From Teretinema sp942493045 (GTDB lineage Bacteria > Spirochaetota > Spirochaetia > Treponematales > Treponemataceae), in assembly GCA_942493045.1 (NCBI GenBank), contig OW818665.1, forward strand, positions 2,418,001 to 2,482,000: a stretch of DNA of 64,000 nucleotides, given 5' to 3'. Below the pieces are notes generated by a model. That model did not search any database and was not told the origin of the DNA. It was given only the letters and a program-made list of their open reading frames with translations. This document shows positions 16,300-24,393 of this stretch, one piece after another. Position 1 is the stretch's first letter; every line of letters begins with the position of its first letter. Both the position numbers and the translations under genes were made by a program.

Positions 16300-17166
16300 T
16301 TAAACTGATTTTGTGGAGTTCAAGGCCTGAATTTGGGCAAGATGCGTTGCAGACAATATATTCTCCGCGGCCATTTTCTCAAGAATCCGGGAAACGAGAC
16401 TGTCAAGGTCGCTGCCTTCGGAATAATCCGCCGGCGAGATATAGTCTACCCGCTCATGACGCAGCAGATCGGAAACATTTTGTTTGTGTCCCCGTTGATA
16501 CACCGCTATGGAATGACCCCCGTTCGCCTTGACCAGTTTCATGCAGGGGACATCAGTTAAGCCGTCGCCGATATAGACCATATTCCGGAAAGGCACAGCC
16601 CGCTCCGCTTCCGGTACAAACCGGTTCAGAGCTTCATCATCCGTAAAATCAAGCACGCCTTTATTAATTCGAAACAGAAATTGGGTCTTGGTGGTGTAAT
16701 TAACGGAAACCAGGGGCCAGTCCGCGACCCCGTTGGCGTCGTAATGGAATTCACAGGCGTAAATCTTCCTGAACCGGTCGTGAATGGCCGAGCCTTCAAT
16801 AATTTCACGCAGACCGGACGAAATTATATAGTGCTCAACAGTAATTCCGAGCTCCCTTCCCCGGGCATTCATCCGTTCAAACCAGGACGGGACCCCCGGA
16901 AAAAAATCAATGTTTTTTCCAAGACTCACAAAGTTTTCCCGCCGCACCGGCTTATCGGCTTCCCGTGATTTTTTGAGCATCAGGTACATGTAGGCCAGAA
17001 TCCTGTCCATTCCGTTTTTGGAAAGAAGCCCGGCCTCCTTCCAAAACGCCGCGGACGTAATGCCAAGCCCTGGAATAAAACTGTATTCCTGCATATCGCG
17101 AGTACAGAGCGTCTTGTCGAAATCATACATAATGGCGGCGACTGGCCGCCGGTTTGTTTTAGCCAT
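16300..17166 (-). CDS. HAD-superfamily phosphatase-like protein
   Basis: The 288-aa protein shows HAD motifs in order: nucleophile DFDKTLCTRD (about residue 15), SSGLREIIEG (motif II), a Lys region (KTQFLFRINKG) and the acidic motif YIGDGLTDVPCMK. It resembles the phosphoserine-phosphatase type of HAD protein with a helical cap. Substrate cannot be deduced. GGAGGGGG lies shortly before ATG 17166. It is upstream of, and on the same strand as, the hybrid kinase gene. Confidence 0.85.
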   Translation of the reverse strand: MAKTNRRPVAAIMYDFDKTLCTRDMQEYSFIPGLGITSAAFWKEAGLLSKNGMDRILAYMYLMLKKSREADKPVRRENFVSLGKNIDFFPGVPSWFERMNARGRELGITVEHYIISSGLREIIEGSAIHDRFRKIYACEFHYDANGVADWPLVSVNYTTKTQFLFRINKGVLDFTDDEALNRFVPEAERAVPFRNMVYIGDGLTDVPCMKLVKANGGHSIAVYQRGHKQNVSDLLRHERVDYISPADYSEGSDLDSLVSRILEKMAAENILSATHLAQIQALNSTKSV

Positions 17167-17257
17167 GCTTGTATCCCCCTCCGGATCAGTATAACAAGAG
17201 TCCTCTCCGCCGGACTATCCTGATTTTTCTGAATTCGCGTGCTATACTCACGATAAT

Positions 17258-18352
17258 ATGCTCAGTAATACCAAACTCACTCGTAAAATGAATCTTTCCA
17301 TCGGCCGGTTGATCAAAATCGCGTTGAAAATTTCAGCCTCCGACTTCTCCAGCGCGAAAAACCTGTTTTCGACACTGAAACACCAGAAACAAGCTGCCCG
17401 TATCCGCGCGCGGCATGAAAAAACAGGGCTTCATGTTCCGCCTTTTATTATTGCCTCCATAATCCGCTCCTGCAACCTGAAATGTTCAGGGTGCTATGAT
17501 AAAGTCAAACAGGAATGTACTCCCGCGCAAAGTGAACTGGGCAGAGAACAATGGCAGCGGGTTTTCAGTGAAGCAAAAGATCTTGGCGTTTCCTTTGTGC
17601 TGTTAGCAGGCGGAGAACCACTCCTTAAAAAAGAGGTGATTCTGGAATGTATCAATTTTCCAGAGCTGCTGTTTCCCGTTTTTACCAACGGCGTGCTGAT
17701 AGATCCATTCTGGATCGGCTACTTTTCCCAAGCCCGCAATATTCTGCCGATACTCAGTATCGAAGGCACCGAAGAGCATACCGACAAACGCCGCGGAGCC
17801 GGCGTACATGCCAAATTAACTGAAACAATGCAAACCATGCGACAGCGTGGTATTCTTTTTGGCTCTTCCATCACGCTGACTTCTGTAAATTTTGATTGTG
17901 TACTATCGCCGGAATATATCCGCTCCATTTATGCCTCCGGCTCTAGAATCTTCTTTTTAATAGAATACGTACCGTTTGATGCCTCCACGCAGAACCTTGT
18001 TCTATCGAATACCCAAAAAGCCGCTGTCTCCGGGAAACTAACGCAGCTGAGGAAATCATTTTCAGCCATCTTTTTGGACTTCCCGGGCGATGAAGCGGCC
18101 TTCGGCGGCTGTCTTGCGTCTGGTCGCGGTTTTGTGCATATCAATGCTTCCGGCGGAGTAGAATCGTGTCCTTTCGCGCCCTATTCGGATACCAGCATTA
18201 CGGAACGAAGCCTACGCCAGGCTATCGCATCGCCACTGCTTAAAAAGATTTGCGCCCTGCAGGAAAGCCTGCCTCATACCGGCGGGTGCACCCTTTTTGA
18301 TAACAAGGAAAAAGTCGTGCAATTGCTAGCCGAAGATTATACCTTGAACTGA
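17258..18352 (+). CDS. Radical SAM protein
   Basis: A 364-aa radical S-adenosylmethionine enzyme. The [4Fe-4S] motif CNLKCSGCY has the canonical C-x3-C-x2-C, and LLAGGEPLL is the SAM-binding GGE motif. A few further Cys (FGGC, ESCPFAPY, TGGC) may bind an auxiliary cluster in a shortened SPASM-like tail. It resembles MoaA/PqqE-type maturases, but no substrate peptide is visible beside it. A TATACT box ends 9 nt before ATG 17258; ATG 17288 is another possible start. It overlaps the convergent chemoreceptor gene by 16 bp. Confidence 0.85.
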   Translation: MLSNTKLTRKMNLSIGRLIKIALKISASDFSSAKNLFSTLKHQKQAARIRARHEKTGLHVPPFIIASIIRSCNLKCSGCYDKVKQECTPAQSELGREQWQRVFSEAKDLGVSFVLLAGGEPLLKKEVILECINFPELLFPVFTNGVLIDPFWIGYFSQARNILPILSIEGTEEHTDKRRGAGVHAKLTETMQTMRQRGILFGSSITLTSVNFDCVLSPEYIRSIYASGSRIFFLIEYVPFDASTQNLVLSNTQKAAVSGKLTQLRKSFSAIFLDFPGDEAAFGGCLASGRGFVHINASGGVESCPFAPYSDTSITERSLRQAIASPLLKKICALQESLPHTGGCTLFDNKEKVVQLLAEDYTLN

Positions 18353-20160
18353 TTCAAAGTGGTTTCGACCGTTAAAATGTCCTCGCGCGTACGTTCGGCG
18401 GCGGCAGTTACATGACCGGTTATTTCCTGTAAACCCGCTGTCTGGGTTTTCGTTTGCGCCACCTGCTCCAATATCTCGCTGGCCGAGCGGCGTAATTCAC
18501 CGATGCTGGAAAAGACTTCCTTGCTTTCTGTTTTGATAGCCTGGGTGTTTTCAAGGATGCTGCCGCTGCTGCCGTGGATTATAGCCATGCTTTTATTGAT
18601 CTCTACGGAACCGGTGCTCTGCTCGGTCATTGCCAGCCGTAATTCAGAAACCATCGTTTCTACCTCGGCAATGCGGCCGGCTATCCGTGAAAAGCCGGCG
18701 GTGGAGCGATCGGAGGCGCTCACAATCTCCGAAACAGACGCTGTTATGCCGTTCAGCAAATTCCGGATAGACAGCGATTGGGCCAGTGAGGTGGCAGCTA
18801 ATTTCCGGATCTCATTGGCAACAACCGCAAAGCCCTTGCCGGCCGAACCGGCGTGAGCGGCCTCGATAGCGGCGTTCATAGCCAGCAGATTCGTCTGATC
18901 GGCCATGGCCTGAATCAGGGTATTGGCATCCGCCAGCCCCTGCGAATGCGTCTTGATATCCGATATTTTCGCGCCGACATCAAGCTGCAGTTTCTTTCCG
19001 GTTTCCGATTCTTTGACCAGTTCACCATACTGCTCGGCAACCCGGCTGATAATCGTATTCACCGAATCAATATTAGCCGTCATTTCCTCTACAGCCGCGA
19101 AGGACTGGGAGAGAGCGCTGGTTTGACTTTGTATCTCAGCGTCCAACTTGCGGATATTGGCCTGCAACAGTCCAATGGCGCCCATTGTCTGTCCGGTTCT
19201 AGAGTCCTGTTCTACCGCCAGTTCGTTGATTTTTTCCATATGCGCCTGCACTCCGGTTAGGGCTTCGGCGGATTTTACCGCGTCACTGGAAAGATCAACA
19301 CCGGTCTTATTGAGCGAGGCGACTTCCTGCCGGATAGTTAATACAATTTTGCGCATCGTTTTTAAGAACGCGTTAAATTTATTACCGAGGGCACTGATTT
19401 CGTTTTTGCCTTTTATCGGAATTTGTATGGATAAATCCCCGACCCCCTGGGCGATATGCTCCAAGGGCGCGCTTAGCAACTTGATGGGCGTAAATATTAA
19501 CTTAGATACGAAGAGAATCATCAGCAAACCGACAACCAGACCGGCGCAACCGAACAAAATCTGGGTCCGGGAAACCTGTACAATCTGAGTGCGCAAGTCG
19601 GAGGCGTCATAATCGCAGCCGACAATTCCGATAACTTCCCCGGCGCTGGTTTTTATCGGAACATAAACCGATATCAGCCAGCCCCAGTCATCCTGAGACT
19701 CCAAACTGGAAAAACTTTCCTTTCCCTCGTTAAATGCCTCCATGAAGGCCGGCCCGAAGGAAGAGATGTTCTCCTCATCGCCCAGCGCGGAGAAAAGTTC
19801 CTCGTCGTCCGGAGTACTGCTGCCATCGATGATATATAAATAGCGTCCATCCGGGGTTCGGGCCATAGTATACAAAAACCGGCTCAAAGAATCATTTTTA
19901 AGGCTTAAAAGCCACTGCTGAGTTTCGATATAGTAAGGATCCGATGAATCCAGGGTCGATACCACCCGGCTGAAAGCCTGCTGATCAACATTTTCGGCAA
20001 CCTTACGAGCCAGGGGGAGCGCCCCCCTCGCGAAAATTCCAGTAGCAGAAACAATTAATTCATTGACGGAAACCAGCGTGAAGGCAGTACACAACAGTAA
20101 AATAAAAATTGCCGCAAAAAGTATAAATTTTGTTCGAAGTGAAGAAAAAGAATGGCTCAT
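18337..20160 (-). CDS. Methyl-accepting chemotaxis protein
   Basis: A transmembrane chemoreceptor of 607 aa. TM1 is at about 10-32, a Cache-like periplasmic sensor at about 35-195, TM2 at about 200-222 (ILFGCAGLVVGLLMILFVSKL), HAMP at about 225-275, then a long coiled coil. The signalling hairpin is present (AIEAAHAGSAGKGFAVVANEIRKLA). It passes ligand signals to CheA/CheW. The start is ATG 20160: TATAAT ends 6 nt upstream and no Shine-Dalgarno is seen, suggesting a leaderless mRNA. It is not next to other chemotaxis genes. Confidence 0.93.
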   Translation of the reverse strand: MSHSFSSLRTKFILFAAIFILLLCTAFTLVSVNELIVSATGIFARGALPLARKVAENVDQQAFSRVVSTLDSSDPYYIETQQWLLSLKNDSLSRFLYTMARTPDGRYLYIIDGSSTPDDEELFSALGDEENISSFGPAFMEAFNEGKESFSSLESQDDWGWLISVYVPIKTSAGEVIGIVGCDYDASDLRTQIVQVSRTQILFGCAGLVVGLLMILFVSKLIFTPIKLLSAPLEHIAQGVGDLSIQIPIKGKNEISALGNKFNAFLKTMRKIVLTIRQEVASLNKTGVDLSSDAVKSAEALTGVQAHMEKINELAVEQDSRTGQTMGAIGLLQANIRKLDAEIQSQTSALSQSFAAVEEMTANIDSVNTIISRVAEQYGELVKESETGKKLQLDVGAKISDIKTHSQGLADANTLIQAMADQTNLLAMNAAIEAAHAGSAGKGFAVVANEIRKLAATSLAQSLSIRNLLNGITASVSEIVSASDRSTAGFSRIAGRIAEVETMVSELRLAMTEQSTGSVEINKSMAIIHGSSGSILENTQAIKTESKEVFSSIGELRRSASEILEQVAQTKTQTAGLQEITGHVTAAAERTREDILTVETTLNQFKV

Positions 20161-20195
20161 GTTTCTATTATACACGACTTTTTTTTATTCGCTAA
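20161..20195 (-). promoter_or_regulatory. Predicted leaderless promoter of the chemoreceptor gene
   Basis: TTAGCG (RC of 20190-20195), 17-bp spacer, TATAAT (RC of 20167-20172), then 6 nt to ATG 20160. The -35 is weak, the -10 perfect. Confidence 0.5.
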
Positions 20196-20198
20196 TTT

Positions 20199-21983
20199 TT
20201 ATCGCATTATTTTGGAGATATTCGGTATTACCCTCGTTCTGCCCTTTTCGTGATATACAAAAAGCAAGGCTTTTTCTTCACCTGCCCCAAAATGAAAAAC
20301 ATCATATTCACTCGCGGCGTAGAGAATTCGGCGCGAAGGGCGGTATTGTCCGGCCTCCGGTGCTTTTTCAGGTTCAAGAGCATCCAGCGCCGCCTGATGG
20401 GCCGTCTTGGAATACCGCCGTTCGTACCAGGCCGGGAAAGCACCGGGTTTACCCTGCATCAGAAAATCGTAGCGCAATAATTCCCGGGTAAGGGCGGCGC
20501 CAGCGGGTTCCCGCCTATCCAGAAAAGAGGCCATACAGGCAAAATGATCGCGATCGCGGCGGGGCAGATACAGGTCTCCATCTTCATACCAGGAGCGAAT
20601 ATGGGCCGCCAGCGCTGTAAACAAGCTGAAAGCACCGGTCTCCGTCTGCTCACAAAGCGCTTCCAGGGTATGGCGCATCAGGCCGGTATTATACCAGCAG
20701 TCCAAAACCTGCTCGACATCCTTGATCACGCTCAAGTCGGCCCAGGACAGAGCGGGGGACGCGTACACCTCATAAGGAGGATATTCAGCCCACTGATAAC
20801 CGGGAGAACTGTCCGCCAGGCGCCGCATCGGTGTTCCCGGCAATATCTTTAAGAATCCGAGTTGCAGCATATCAGCCTTCAGCGCGAAGGCATAATTAAA
20901 GGAGTGCTCAAAACTACGGAGGTCTTCATAAGGCAGGCCGGCAATCAAATCAACATGGGTGTGAATCGTTTTAGAAATTCGTGTTATGCGATCGGCCAGT
21001 CGAGCTGGGTTGCTGGACCTGTTCACGGCTTTCAGTGTCTCCGGATTGGTTGTCTGAATCCCAATTTCGAATTGTATGGCGCCTTCGGGCATGGTCTGCA
21101 AAAACTCCAGCGTGCGGTCATCGAGCGCTTCGCCGGCGATCTCAAAATGAAAAAGACTTTCTCCGTTGTACCGCGAGCGGATATGCTGCCAAATCTGCAA
21201 ATATCGCTCCGGACTCAGGTTAAAAGTGCGGTCGGTGAATTTTACCAGGGGGAAATGATTATCAATAAAAAAATCGATATCTTTCAGTACTCGCTCAATC
21301 GGATAATAGCGCACATTTTTATCGTTGGCCGAGAGGCAGTAGGCGCAGGAAAATGGACAGCCCCGACTGGATTCATAGTAGGTAATGCGATGCGCCGGAT
21401 TATAATCCAACCTATCCATAATATAGGGAAAAGGAATTGTTGAAAGATCGGAGATCGGTTCCCGTGGCGCCGCTGGAAACAACTCGTCGGCGCAGCGGAT
21501 TGCTAAACCGGGGATATCTTTAAGGCCCACTGCTGCTGATCGTCCTGGCGCGAGCTTGCCTGTCATATGAATTTTTTCAACGGTTTCCAATAGGGTCTGT
21601 TCGCCTTCACCGCGAAAAATCATATCAGCCCAAGGGCATTGCCCAAGAATATCAACCGGGTCGGCGGAAACTTCCGGACCGCCAAAACCGATCAGCGCCT
21701 CCGGCATGATTTTCCTGATGCCTGAAGATACATCAAACACTTCGCGTCTGTTCCATATATATGTTGAAAACAGCACAATATCGGCCCCGATATCCCAAAT
21801 CCCGCGAATTATCGACTGAGTATTCTGATTACCGTTCCATTCCGCGTATTGCACTGTCGCCAAACCGGAACGGACCGGCCGACTGTGCTCGTTGAGATAG
21901 GCTTGGAGGAGGCGAATGGCCAGGTTAGTGTGGATAAATTTTGAGTTGATTCCAACCAGCAGGATTTTCACAAAAGGGAGCAT
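20199..21983 (-). CDS. B12-binding-domain radical SAM protein (DUF4080 type)
   Basis: The protein of about 594 aa has an N-terminal cobalamin-binding-like domain (about 1-150; KILLVGINSKFIHTNLAIRLL, IIRGIWDIGADIVLFSTYIW) followed by a radical SAM domain with SRGCPFSCAYCLS (C-x3-C-x2-C) at about residue 195. A C-terminal DUF4080 region follows. Related class-B radical SAM enzymes do methylations or tailoring on small molecules or macromolecules; target unknown. The reading frame runs up into the SRP RNA gene (to 22031), so I place the start at ATG 21983 (GTG 21971 is an alternative). Confidence 0.82.
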   Translation of the reverse strand: MLPFVKILLVGINSKFIHTNLAIRLLQAYLNEHSRPVRSGLATVQYAEWNGNQNTQSIIRGIWDIGADIVLFSTYIWNRREVFDVSSGIRKIMPEALIGFGGPEVSADPVDILGQCPWADMIFRGEGEQTLLETVEKIHMTGKLAPGRSAAVGLKDIPGLAIRCADELFPAAPREPISDLSTIPFPYIMDRLDYNPAHRITYYESSRGCPFSCAYCLSANDKNVRYYPIERVLKDIDFFIDNHFPLVKFTDRTFNLSPERYLQIWQHIRSRYNGESLFHFEIAGEALDDRTLEFLQTMPEGAIQFEIGIQTTNPETLKAVNRSSNPARLADRITRISKTIHTHVDLIAGLPYEDLRSFEHSFNYAFALKADMLQLGFLKILPGTPMRRLADSSPGYQWAEYPPYEVYASPALSWADLSVIKDVEQVLDCWYNTGLMRHTLEALCEQTETGAFSLFTALAAHIRSWYEDGDLYLPRRDRDHFACMASFLDRREPAGAALTRELLRYDFLMQGKPGAFPAWYERRYSKTAHQAALDALEPEKAPEAGQYRPSRRILYAASEYDVFHFGAGEEKALLFVYHEKGRTRVIPNISKIMR

Positions 21984-22000
21984 AGCATGGAGCTGAAAAT

Positions 22001-22127
22001 AAAAAAACCTCTCCGGGAAGCCCAGGTACACTACGGCACAAAAGCCATCTACCTGCCGTTGCTTCCTTCCGGATCTGGCGGAGTTCAGTAGCGGTTTCTT
22101 GCATAGGACCTGGGCTATCCGAAGAGG
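22001..22127 (-). ncRNA. ffs: Signal recognition particle 4.5S-type RNA with terminal T run
   Basis: On the minus strand the gene carries the conserved SRP apical core CAGATCCGGAAGGAAGCAA (within about 22058-22082), with the GGAAG tetraloop and asymmetric loop that bind Ffh. The 5' end CCTCTTCGG...GCCCAGGT pairs with the 3' end ACCTGGGC...CCGGAGAGG over about 17 of 20 positions, setting the ends at 22127 and 22008. A run of seven T residues follows (22001-22007) as terminator. It targets membrane proteins together with Ffh. I see no promoter of its own: the sequence directly upstream is the last repeat unit behind tRNA-Ser(GGA). Confidence 0.93.
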
Positions 22128-22136
22128 TCTGAAATG

Positions 22137-22291
22137 GGAGAGAGAGGGGTTCGCCCTGCGGGCCGCCTCCGTCCCGTCCCCTCCTCACCTCGCCTTCGCT
22201 CGGCGGGGGCTCCGGTTCGAACCCTTGGTGGTTCGGAGTTTTTTCTTCCTCAAACCGCCATGTTATCGAATTACCGGATTACTATTTATAC
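22137..22291 (-). repeat. tRNA-Ser(GGA)-anchored tandem unit 3 (155 bp, distal)
   Basis: The distal of three units downstream of tRNA-Ser(GGA). It ends with a 17-bp copy of the tRNA 3' end (GGAGAGAGAGGGGTTCG on +, 22137-22153) and carries the GC-rich core from 22154, here a few bases longer than in the other units. Past its end the sequence runs straight into the SRP RNA leader. Confidence 0.9.
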
Positions 22292-22439
22292 GGAGAGAGA
22301 GGGGTTCGCCCTGCGGGCCGCCTCCGCCCCCTCCATCCTCGCCTACGCTCGGCGGGGGCTCCGGTTCGAACCCCGGCGATTTGGAGTTTTTACTTCCTCA
22401 AACCGCCATGTTATCGAATTACCGGATTACTATTTATAC
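22292..22439 (-). repeat. tRNA-Ser(GGA)-anchored tandem unit 2 (148 bp)
   Basis: Same build: 17-bp tRNA 3' end copy (22292-22308), 56-bp core (22309-22364) bounded by GGGGTTCG and CGAACCCC, then about 70 bp of AT-richer flank that repeats nearly unchanged in the neighbouring units (TTATCGAATTACCGGATTAC on +). Confidence 0.9.
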
Positions 22440-22586
22440 GGAGAGAGAGGGGTTCGCCCTGTGGGCCGCCTCCGTCCCCTTCTTCCTCGCCTTCGCTCGG
22501 CGGGGACTCCGGTTCGAACCCCGGCGGTTCGGAGTTTTTTTTCCTCAAATCGCCCTGTTATCGAATTACCGGATTGCTATTTATAC
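22440..22586 (-). repeat. tRNA-Ser(GGA)-anchored tandem unit 1 (147 bp, proximal)
   Basis: Directly downstream of tRNA-Ser(GGA). 17-bp tRNA 3' end copy at 22440-22456, core at 22457-22512. In this copy the core stem reads GTCCCC/GGGGAC where most copies read GCCCCC/GGGGGC, a compensatory change. Confidence 0.9.
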
Positions 22587-22672
22587 GGAGAGAGAGGGGT
22601 TCGAACCCTCGGTACTCTTTCGAGCACACACGCTTTCCAAGCGTGTACCTTCGACCACTCGGACATCTCTCC
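22586..22672 (-). tRNA. tRNA-Ser (anticodon GGA)
   Basis: Minus-strand cloverleaf with long variable arm. Acceptor GGAGAGA/TCTCTCC, anticodon stem ACACGC/GCGTGT around loop TTGGAAA gives anticodon GGA, T arm GGGTTCGAACCC region, discriminator G. CCA is not encoded. It reads UCC/UCU. Confidence 0.95.
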
Positions 22673-22746
22673 AAAAGAAACCTAAAAAAAACAAACCAAA
22701 AGCGTCGACCGCGATAAAACAGAACACGCCGATGGAATGCGATAGC

Positions 22747-22857
22747 GGAGAGAGGGGGATTCGCCCTGCGGGCCGCCTTCGCCCCCTCCATCCTCGCCTG
22801 CGCTCGGCGGGGGCTTCGGATCGAATCCCCCGGGAACTGGCTATTCTATGCGATAGC
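22747..22857 (-). repeat. tRNA-Ser(CGA)-anchored tandem unit 2 (111 bp, distal)
   Basis: Ends with a 17-bp copy of the tRNA-Ser(CGA) 3' end (GGAGAGAGGGGGATTCG on +, 22747-22763). The core (from 22764) is bounded by a perfect inverted repeat GGGGGATTCG / CGAATCCCCC. Beyond it the 3' flank GCTATCGCAT is kept and then diverges, which marks the array border. Confidence 0.9.
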
Positions 22858-23052
<195 letters not shown>

Positions 23053-23078
23053 AGAACAGAAACTTTCATCTCTGTGTT

Positions 23079-23105
23079 AAAAAAAGGCTGTCCATAGACA
23101 GCCTT
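23079..23105 (-). terminator. Intrinsic terminator after tRNA-Arg
   Basis: On the minus strand AAGGCTGTC and GACAGCCTT form a perfect nine-pair stem with a four-base loop (23084-23105) followed by T residues. It sits inside the tRNA cluster, upstream of tRNA-Ser(CGA). Confidence 0.92.
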
Positions 23106-23106
23106 A

Positions 23107-23180
23107 TGAGACTAAGTGGGTTCGAACCACCGGCCTTCAGATCCGCAATCTGACGCTCTATCCAGCTGAGCTATAGTCTC
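23107..23180 (-). tRNA. tRNA-Arg (anticodon GCG)
   Basis: Acceptor GAGACTA/TAGTCTC, D arm with AGCTCAGCTGGATAGAGC, anticodon stem TCAGA/TCTGA around loop TTGCGGA gives anticodon GCG, T arm GTGGTTCGAACCCAC, discriminator A, no encoded CCA. G34 reads CGC/CGU; most bacteria use ACG (inosine) for these codons. Confidence 0.9.
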
Positions 23181-23188
23181 TTCAATAT

Positions 23189-23276
23189 CGGAGCAGGGGG
23201 GATTCGAACCCCCGGTACCCTTTTGGGGCACAACTCCTTAGCAGGGAGCCCGATTCGGCCGCTCTCGCACCGCTCC
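23189..23276 (-). tRNA. tRNA-Ser (anticodon GCT)
   Basis: Acceptor GGAGCGG/CTGCTCC (one mismatch or wobble), anticodon loop CTGCTAA between CTCC and GGAG gives GCT, long variable arm, discriminator G, no CCA. Reads AGC/AGU. Confidence 0.95.
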
Positions 23277-23297
23277 AGAAGTAAGCTTTTTTGGTCA

Positions 23298-23382
23298 CGG
23301 AGCAGGGGGGATTCGAACCCCCGGTACCTTTCGGCACAACGGTTTTCAAGACCGCCTCCTTAAACCGCTCGGACACCGCTCC
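23298..23382 (-). tRNA. tRNA-Ser (anticodon TGA)
   Basis: First gene of the cluster. Acceptor GGAGCGG/CTGCTCC, anticodon loop CTTGAAA between CGGT and ACCG gives TGA, long variable arm, discriminator G, no CCA. Reads UCA and other UCN. Confidence 0.95.
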
Positions 23383-23400
23383 AAAAAAGATGTTCCTAAA

Positions 23401-23428
23401 AATATACCAAAAAAAGGTCCCATGTCAA
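23401..23428 (-). promoter_or_regulatory. Promoter of the tRNA-Ser/Arg cluster
   Basis: On the minus strand a perfect TTGACA (RC of 23423-23428), 16-bp spacer and TATATT (RC of 23401-23406) stand about 18 nt before tRNA-Ser(TGA). Confidence 0.8.
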
Positions 23429-23508
23429 GTGCACTGGGCAACTACCCACCGATTAACACGGGCGGACCCTAAACAACAAACCGCTTTTATCTGCCCGGTT
23501 CGCGGAGG

Positions 23509-23545
23509 TTGGCAACTCGATGCTTTTTGGGCTATACTCGCTGTT
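23509..23545 (+). promoter_or_regulatory. Predicted leaderless promoter of thyX
   Basis: TTGGCA (23509-23514), 18-bp spacer, TATACT (23533-23538), 7 nt to ATG 23546; no Shine-Dalgarno. Confidence 0.65.
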
Positions 23546-24382
23546 ATGGCACATTGCATAGTAGCGGAAGCCGAGGCGCTTCTCGACAAGGAATTCCCGG
23601 TTTTGGACAAAGGATTTGTCCGCCTGGTTGATTATTTGGGCGGCGACAACCGCATTGTTCAGTCAGCGCGCGTATCTTATGGAGAAGGCACCAAAACCGT
23701 CCGCGAGGATGGAGCCTTAATTGATTACCTCCTACGCCATCAGCACACCTCTCCTTTTGAACAGGTTATTCTTACTTTTCATGTAAAATTGCCAATTTTT
23801 GTCGCCCGGCAGTGGATCAGACACCGTACCGCCCGCCTGAACGAAATTTCCGGCCGTTATTCGGTAATGAAGGATGAATGTTATATCCCGGCCGCCGCGG
23901 ACGTCGCCTTCCAGAGCACTGACAACAAACAGGGCCGCTCCGATCAGGAAGTGCCTCCCGAAACCGTGGCCCGAATTGTGAAAAAGATTGAAAAAGGGCA
24001 AACCGAAGCCTTTTCCGCATACAATGACTTGCTTTCCGAAAACCTGGCCAGGGAACTGGCCCGCATCAACCTGCCGCTTTCTACCTACACCGAATGGTAC
24101 TGGCAGATCGACTTGCATAACTTGTTCCATTTCCTGCGTCTGCGCTGTGACAGTCACGCTCAAAAAGAAATCAGGGACTATGCTGAAGTATTACTGCACA
24201 TCTGCCATGCGGTTGCGCCCTTGGCGACCGCGTCTTTCGAGTGCTACCAGCGCCATGGAGTTACCTTCTCGGGAGAGGAGATGACTGCCCTGCGCGGCAT
24301 GCTGGAGGGTAAAGACCCCGGTCTGGATGGCAAAGCTCTGGAAAGACTGCAGGAAAAAATCCGCTCCGGTAAACAGCTTTAG
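23546..24382 (+). CDS. thyX: Flavin-dependent thymidylate synthase ThyX
   Basis: ThyX makes dTMP from dUMP using FAD, NADPH and methylene-tetrahydrofolate, replacing ThyA. The signature RHR-x7-S is present in RHRTARLNEISGRYS, preceded by FVARQWI; STYTEWYWQIDLHNLFHFLRLR and DSHAQKEIRDYAE are typical C-terminal motifs. 278 aa, slightly longer than many ThyX proteins. The open frame extends back through tRNA genes to 23291, but the promoter and the conserved N terminus place the start at ATG 23546. Confidence 0.95.
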   Translation: MAHCIVAEAEALLDKEFPVLDKGFVRLVDYLGGDNRIVQSARVSYGEGTKTVREDGALIDYLLRHQHTSPFEQVILTFHVKLPIFVARQWIRHRTARLNEISGRYSVMKDECYIPAAADVAFQSTDNKQGRSDQEVPPETVARIVKKIEKGQTEAFSAYNDLLSENLARELARINLPLSTYTEWYWQIDLHNLFHFLRLRCDSHAQKEIRDYAEVLLHICHAVAPLATASFECYQRHGVTFSGEEMTALRGMLEGKDPGLDGKALERLQEKIRSGKQL

Positions 24383-24393
24383 AACAGCGGAGC

